This document shows, piece after piece, positions 59,693 to 64,000 of a stretch of 64,000 nucleotides of DNA (its first letter is position 1; every line of letters begins with the position of its first letter). Position numbers and translations under genes: made by a program. The stretch covers positions 452,133 to 516,132 of the forward strand of contig NZ_JXOJ01000001.1 of NCBI RefSeq assembly GCF_001017125.1. Reading direction: 5' to 3'. The notes below the pieces were generated by a model that saw nothing but the letters and a program-made list of their open reading frames with translations, did no database searches and had not been told where the DNA came from. Source of the stretch: Methanoculleus sediminis. Its GTDB lineage: Archaea > Halobacteriota > Methanomicrobia > Methanomicrobiales > Methanoculleaceae.

Positions 59693-60238
59693 TTGAGAGA
59701 GTTACGCATTCACGGCAGGGGTGGTCAGGGTTCCGTGACCGCCGCCGAACTCATTGCTTACGCGGCATTTGAGGGCGGTGTCTTTTCCCAGGCATTCCCG
59801 GCCTTCGGTGTGGAACGCCGGGGCGCCCCGGTTCAGGCGTTCGTCCGGTTCAGCGACGAGAAGATACGGCTGCGCAGCCAGATCTATGAACCCGATTACA
59901 TCATCGTGCAGGATCCTACCCTGATCGGAGATGTCGACGTCTTCAACGGTATGAAAGCGGGTGGGATTGCCATCGTCAACACCGAGAAATCCGACTTCGA
60001 TTCCGGTGTTCCGGAGGGCGTGAAGGTCTACACCATCGATGCGACCACCATCGCGCTCGAAGAACTCGGTGTGCCCATCACCAATACAACCCTGATGGGC
60101 GCGTTCGCCGCAGCCACCGGAGAGATCGGACTTGAGCCGCTCGAGCACGCGCTACGGAGCCGGTTCTCCGGGAGCATGGCCGACAAAAACGTCAGGGCGG
60201 CAGAGCGCGCGTACAACCAGATCGGGGGTGCCGCATAA
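59693..60238 (+). CDS. porG: pyruvate:ferredoxin oxidoreductase, gamma subunit
   Basis: Part of the enzyme that reversibly joins acetyl-CoA and CO2 to form pyruvate with reduced ferredoxin, the entry to carbon assimilation in methanogens. A 181-residue product with MRELRIHGRGGQGSVTAAELIA, SQAFPAFGVERRGAPVQAF and MADKNVRAAERAYNQ, all typical of the gamma domain. The start is TTG 59693, as nothing better lies nearby. It overlaps porD by one base. Confidence 0.95.
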   Translation: MRELRIHGRGGQGSVTAAELIAYAAFEGGVFSQAFPAFGVERRGAPVQAFVRFSDEKIRLRSQIYEPDYIIVQDPTLIGDVDVFNGMKAGGIAIVNTEKSDFDSGVPEGVKVYTIDATTIALEELGVPITNTTLMGAFAAATGEIGLEPLEHALRSRFSGSMADKNVRAAERAYNQIGGAA

Positions 60239-60498
60239 TGGCGCTGCGGGTCGGCTGCGCCGCAGCTCCCGGGAGGGCGCTCGAGAACAAGACCGGCGCC
60301 TGGCGGGTCTTCAAACCGGTCTTTGATCCCGAGAACTGCACGAAGTGCGGCATGTGCGCCATGGTCTGCCCGGAAGGGTGCGTCCGCGAGACGGAGGAAG
60401 GCACGTTCGAGCCTGATCTCGACTACTGCAAGGGCTGCGGCATTTGCGTGGAGATCTGCCCGAAGAAAGGCATCAGGATGGAGAAGGAGGAGAAATAA
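60238..60498 (+). CDS. porD: pyruvate:ferredoxin oxidoreductase, delta subunit (2[4Fe-4S] ferredoxin)
   Basis: An 86-residue ferredoxin-like subunit with two CxxCxxCxxxC clusters: CTKCGMCAMVC (Cys 34, 37, 40, 44, plus the P-x-x-C at 48) and CKGCGICVEIC (Cys 64, 67, 70, 74). It carries electrons from the TPP site to free ferredoxin. It shares one base with porG and one with porA. Confidence 0.95.
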   Translation: MALRVGCAAAPGRALENKTGAWRVFKPVFDPENCTKCGMCAMVCPEGCVRETEEGTFEPDLDYCKGCGICVEICPKKGIRMEKEEK

Positions 60499-61652
60499 TG
60501 CTGGAATTTATGGAAGGATCGCATGCGGTGGCCGAGATCGTGAAGCGCTGCCGCCCGCAGGTGATCGCAGCCTATCCCATCACGCCGCAGACGCACATCG
60601 TCGAAGACCTTGCCCAGATGGTGGCGAACTGCGAGATCGATGCCGAGTACATCACGGTCGAGAGCGAGTTTTCGGCCCTTTCCGCCTGCCTCGGTGCGAG
60701 TGCGGCGGGCTCCCGGGTCTATTCGGCGACGACGTCCCAGGGACTTGCCCTGATGTTCGAGGTCTGCTTCAACGCGGCGGGGATGCGCCAGCCGATCGTG
60801 ATGACGATCGCGAACCGCTCTCTCGGTGCGCCGCTCTCGATCTGGAACGACCAGCAGGACTCGATATCCCTGCGCGACTCCGGGTGGCTGCAGTTCTACG
60901 CGGAGGACAACCAGGAGACCGCCGATCTCCACATGATCGCTTACAAAGTCTGTGAAGACCACGACATCCTCCTCCCGGCATTCGTCTGCTTCGACGGGTT
61001 CATCCTCACGCACACCTTCGAGCCTGTCGCCCTCCCAACCCAGGAGGAGGTGGACGCCTACCTGCCGGCCTTTAACCCGTACCAGCGGCTGGACGCTGCA
61101 AATCCCCTGAGTCTCGGGATGTATGCGACGCCCGAGTACTACATGGAGTTCCGCTACGAAGTCGACCGGGCGATGCAGCGTGCCAAACAGGCGTTCGTCA
61201 AAGCCGGGCGTGAGTTCGGCGAACAGTTCGACAGGGACTACTCCGCGCTCGTAGAGGGCTACCGGCTCGAAGACGCCGATACCGCGCTCGTCGCCATGGG
61301 CTCCATCTGCGGCACCGCAAAGGACGCCATCGACGAGATGCGCGAGCACGGCCGAAAGGTCGGGCTCCTGAAGATCCGGACGTACCGGCCGTTCCCGGCC
61401 CCGGAGATCGCGGATGCCTTGAAGGGCGTCTCGACGGTGGCGGTGCTCGACAAGAACATCTCACTCGGCAACGGCGGAGCGGTCGGCACCGAGGTGAAAG
61501 CGGCGCTCTACGGCTCCGGCATATCCGTATACGACTACATCATCGCTCTCGGCGGGCGCGACGTGCGGAAGAGGGATATCGCCGCAGTCGTCGATCTCGC
61601 CGAGAAGGGGAAAGGAGATATCTTCTATGGACTACGGACGGAGGTGCTCTGA
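60498..61652 (+). CDS. porA: pyruvate:ferredoxin oxidoreductase, alpha subunit
   Basis: A 384-residue subunit. MLEFMEGSHAVAEIVKRCRPQVIAAYPITPQTHIVEDLAQ and EYITVESEFSALSACLGASAAGSRVYSATTSQGLALMFE are the pyrimidine-binding half of the TPP site. The C-terminal domain has LGNGGAVGTEVKAALYG. ATG 60498 overlaps the porD TAA by one base. The pyruvate call rests on the G-D-A-B order and the ESE-x-SA motif; 2-oxoacid relatives differ. Confidence 0.95.
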   Translation: MLEFMEGSHAVAEIVKRCRPQVIAAYPITPQTHIVEDLAQMVANCEIDAEYITVESEFSALSACLGASAAGSRVYSATTSQGLALMFEVCFNAAGMRQPIVMTIANRSLGAPLSIWNDQQDSISLRDSGWLQFYAEDNQETADLHMIAYKVCEDHDILLPAFVCFDGFILTHTFEPVALPTQEEVDAYLPAFNPYQRLDAANPLSLGMYATPEYYMEFRYEVDRAMQRAKQAFVKAGREFGEQFDRDYSALVEGYRLEDADTALVAMGSICGTAKDAIDEMREHGRKVGLLKIRTYRPFPAPEIADALKGVSTVAVLDKNISLGNGGAVGTEVKAALYGSGISVYDYIIALGGRDVRKRDIAAVVDLAEKGKGDIFYGLRTEVL

Positions 61653-62561
61653 ATGGCCGAAGTAGAAGAAGGATGCGAACTCTTCTCGGCCGGGCACCGG
61701 GCGTGCGGAGGCTGCGGCCCGGCGCTTGCGGCCCGGCTTCTCCTCAAGGCGACCGGGAAGAACGCCATCCTGGTAGCATCGACCGGCTGCATGGAGGTCT
61801 TCTCCACGCCTTACCCGGAGACCGCCTGGGGAGTCCCCTGGATCCACTCGCTCTTCGAGAACGCCGCGGCGGTTGCCTCCGGCATCGAGGCTTCGCTGAA
61901 GAGGCAGGGGCGCAGCGAGAAGGTTCTCTGCGTCTGCGGCGACGGAGCCACGTTCGATATCGGGGTGCTCTGCATCAGCGGCGCCTTCGAGCGTGGCCAC
62001 GACATCACCTACATCTGCTACGACAACGAGGCCTACATGAACACGGGCATCCAGCGGTCGGGCGCGACGCCCTACGGTGCAAGCACCACGACGAGCCCGG
62101 CAGGTAAGTGCTCCCTTGGAAACCTGCACAAAAAGAAGGATATGCCCGCGATCCTCGCGGCTCACGGTGCACCCTACGTCGCGACCGCCTCGATCGCCTA
62201 TCCAAACGACTTCGTCAAGAAGGTCGAGCGGGCGATCAACACCCCCGGGCCCTGCTACATCCAGGTGCACACTCCCTGCTGCACAGGATGGGGCTTTGAG
62301 GCCGGCGAGACGCTCAACATGGCCAAACTCGCCATCGAAACCGGTCTCTGGGTGAACTACGAGCTGGTCGACGGCGTGGTAGAGAAGGCAAAGAAGGTAC
62401 GGCGCAAACCCGTCGAGGAGTATCTTGAAAAGCAGAAGCGCTTCCGTCACCTCTTCAAGCCTGCCCGGCAGGACGACATGATCGCGAGCATCCAGGCGGT
62501 CGCCGACGCGAATGCCGAGCGGTTCGGGATCGACATCAAACGAAAAGAATCGTCAGAATAA
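61653..62561 (+). CDS. porB: pyruvate:ferredoxin oxidoreductase, beta subunit
   Basis: A 302-residue subunit with the internal iron-sulfur cysteines ([17 protein letters not shown]) and the pyrophosphate/Mg motif of [25 protein letters not shown], then [22 protein letters not shown]. It begins directly after the porA stop, closing the operon. Its last 26 nt overlap the converging LysE-family gene. Confidence 0.95.
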   Translation: MAEVEEGCELFSAGHRACGGCGPALAARLLLKATGKNAILVASTGCMEVFSTPYPETAWGVPWIHSLFENAAAVASGIEASLKRQGRSEKVLCVCGDGATFDIGVLCISGAFERGHDITYICYDNEAYMNTGIQRSGATPYGASTTTSPAGKCSLGNLHKKKDMPAILAAHGAPYVATASIAYPNDFVKKVERAINTPGPCYIQVHTPCCTGWGFEAGETLNMAKLAIETGLWVNYELVDGVVEKAKKVRRKPVEEYLEKQKRFRHLFKPARQDDMIASIQAVADANAERFGIDIKRKESSE

Positions 62562-63111
62562 AGTACATCCCGAAGAGAACCATGGCGAGTCCGCTCGCCT
62601 GCACCACTTTTTTGTAATGGGGGCCGAGAACGTTCGCTCCCCGCGAGACTGCAAAGGCAAGGAGCCCGAGCCAGACGATGTCCGCGCCGATATGCCCGAC
62701 GTAGAACTCGACGAACGACGGGTGGAGCGCGAGGAACCCGACGCCGAACGTGAGCCACCAGACCCACCAGTAGGGGTTGCCGAGCGTGCAGGCCAGCCCG
62801 AAGGCAACGGGCGTCTTCGTCTCCCCGGTCGCGGCGACGGTCTCTCCCGCACGGAGGAACTGCATCGTGCCGAGTGCGACGAGCACGCCCGAGCCGAGAA
62901 GGGCAATGAGGTTGATGTACGGAACGTCGCGCACGCCGAAGGCTATGGCCGCGACCATGACCGCCTCGGGTATCCCGTGCCCCGCGACGAGCCCCGCGAC
63001 GAACCGGCCGGGCGGCCGAGACCCGAGGCCGAGAACCGAGGCGGTCATGGGACCGGGCGAGGCGGCCCCGGAGAACCCGATCAGGAACGATGCGGCGACG
63101 ATCTCGATCAT
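62536..63111 (-). CDS. LysE-family transporter
   Basis: A 191-residue membrane protein with about six helices: [27 protein letters not shown], the ASPGP-like motif typical of the family, then [21 protein letters not shown]. Members export amino acids and related small molecules. The substrate is unknown here. It begins by a 4-nt ATGA overlap with the upstream gene (63111-63108) and so is probably co-expressed with it. Confidence 0.85.
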   Translation of the reverse strand: MIEIVAASFLIGFSGAASPGPMTASVLGLGSRPPGRFVAGLVAGHGIPEAVMVAAIAFGVRDVPYINLIALLGSGVLVALGTMQFLRAGETVAATGETKTPVAFGLACTLGNPYWWVWWLTFGVGFLALHPSFVEFYVGHIGADIVWLGLLAFAVSRGANVLGPHYKKVVQASGLAMVLFGMYFILTILFV

Positions 63112-63722
63112 TCGCCGTCCCTCTTGCGTGAGACAAGGTAGGGGAGGATCAGGACGAGCGCGACCGCGAGCCATATGGTGCCGAAAGTGGTGAGCAGGAT
63201 CTCGCGCTCCGGGGTGTAGAAACGGACCTCCACGAAACTTATCCGGTCCCAGGCGACCTCCGTGGTTCCGTTCGGCCCGGCTGAGATCGTCCCGCCGGGG
63301 CTGACCATGCCGATGAGCGGGTTTCTGACGTCGAATCCCTCGGGAAGGGCGACGGTTACGGCATACGGCGTATCGAAGGCCGCCACAAGGTGGTTGTCTC
63401 TCACGGGGGCCCGGTAGGTGATCGTGTAGTTACCCTCCGGGAAGGTGATGACCCCTCTCCCCGTCTCCTGGTAGTCGACCGGGCCAGAAGGATCGAGCAC
63501 CTCGAGATCCTCGACCTGGAGCGGAACCCGCTCCCCGAGCATCCCCGGTGTCCAGAAGACGTGCTCGCTCCCCGAGACCTCGATCGAGGCCTCGAAGGCG
63601 GTGCCGTCGGGGAGCACCCGGACGACGGCCTCCTGTGCCGTCGCCGGAGCGGAGATCAGGATCAGTGCAAGGCAGAGAGCAGCGAGGGCAGGTCCGCGTC
63701 GATCTCGATGGGGGGCTCGCAT
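63108..63722 (-). CDS. secreted membrane-anchored protein of unknown function
   Basis: A 204-residue protein with a signal peptide (about 9-29, LAALCLALILISAPATAQ), a beta-rich ectodomain (about 30-165, VVRVLPDGTAFEASIEV, GVITFPEGNYTITYRAP, DTPYAVTVALPEGFDVRNPL), and one C-terminal helix (about 178-198) before the basic tail SRKRDGE. No family was firmly recognised. Its start overlaps the end of the threonine synthase gene by 61 nt; no other in-frame start before the signal peptide is possible. Confidence 0.72.
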   Translation of the reverse strand: MRAPHRDRRGPALAALCLALILISAPATAQEAVVRVLPDGTAFEASIEVSGSEHVFWTPGMLGERVPLQVEDLEVLDPSGPVDYQETGRGVITFPEGNYTITYRAPVRDNHLVAAFDTPYAVTVALPEGFDVRNPLIGMVSPGGTISAGPNGTTEVAWDRISFVEVRFYTPEREILLTTFGTIWLAVALVLILPYLVSRKRDGE

Positions 63723-64000
63723 TGTCGTACCACTGTTTCGGGATCTTTTAAGAGATGACCGGTCACCACGCAGACGATCCGTTCATCCTTATCGATCAGG
63801 CCGAGTTCGGCAAGTTTCCGTATTCCGGCGACCGAGGCTGCCGAGGCGGGTTCGACCCCGATCCCTTCCTTCCTCGCGAGATCCCGCTGCATGGCAAGGA
63901 TCTCCTCGTCGGTCACGGATGCCGCCGTCCCGCCGGTCGCCCGGATGGCGACGAGCGCCTTCTCCGCGTTCACCGGGGCGCCGATCCGTATCGCGGTCGC
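63662..64000 (-). CDS. thrC: threonine synthase, C-terminal fragment
   Basis: The 3' end of a gene whose 5' part lies beyond the window. The visible 112 residues begin ATAIRIGAPVNAEKALVAIR and continue SVTDEEILAMQRDLARKEGIGVEPASAASVAGIRKLAELG and VCVVTGHLLKDPETV. This is the typical C-terminal half of PLP-dependent threonine synthase, which forms threonine from O-phosphohomoserine. Catalytic Lys and the PLP site are outside the window. Confidence 0.9.
   Translation of the reverse strand, partial: ATAIRIGAPVNAEKALVAIRATGGTAASVTDEEILAMQRDLARKEGIGVEPASAASVAGIRKLAELGLIDKDERIVCVVTGHLLKDPETVVRQCEPPIEIDADLPSLLSALH

Overview
The window is archaeal and fits a high-GC methanogen of the order Methanomicrobiales, most like Methanoculleus (assigned from gene content and style; no database was searched). 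Evidence: methenyl-tetrahydromethanopterin cyclohydrolase, a methanogenesis-marker-12 type protein, a methanopterin-pathway RFAP synthase, a four-subunit pyruvate:ferredoxin oxidoreductase, an Orc1/Cdc6 initiator, a short archaeal NifB, a 6-phospho-3-hexuloisomerase and archaeal promoters (TATA boxes about 27 nt before several start codons, giving leaderless or nearly leaderless mRNAs).

Layout. 0-15 kb is mostly housekeeping: an ABC ATPase tail, an OGG1-type glycosylase, NifB, a methyltransferase/ATP-grasp fusion, an ABC-2 exporter pair, a SET-domain protein, a gene-free stretch with an origin-recognition-box-like motif (7.52 kb), a molbindin, a peptidase-like hydrolase, an AT-rich insert (10.0-11.8 kb: transglutaminase-like membrane protein plus a decayed ORF) abutting the 3' end of tRNA-Val, then mch, cdc6 and a Pro/Ala-rich zinc-ribbon protein.

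15-52.6 kb is a cell-surface/exopolysaccharide island. It holds four paralogous secreted or anchored beta-helix proteins (one ending in two CARDB domains and a dockerin), two further beta-helix proteins of another family (one with two CARDB domains), two polysaccharide flippases, two large GT-C-like membrane proteins, five GT4 and two GT2 glycosyltransferases, a CapA-like protein, a polysaccharide deacetylase and three FemAB/GNAT-fold acyltransferases. The likely theme is assembly, export and chemical decoration of a surface glycan together with large extracellular beta-helix proteins. The dockerin protein and the FemAB trio are the most unusual parts.

52.7-64 kb returns to core metabolism: a chorismate-lyase/RFAP-synthase fusion (methanopterin), archaeal phosphoglycerate mutase, a UDP-sugar epimerase, a DUF368 polyprenyl-phosphate transporter, the marker-12 protein, hexuloisomerase, the porGDAB operon, a LysE-family exporter, a membrane-anchored protein and the 3' end of threonine synthase.

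A palindromic interspersed repeat built from CGCGAAG-type units occurs in at least four intergenic regions (12.0, 29.0, 44.4 and 55.6 kb). The 44.4 kb copy is bounded by 13-bp direct repeats and looks MITE-like. No rRNA, CRISPR array or intact transposase was seen.
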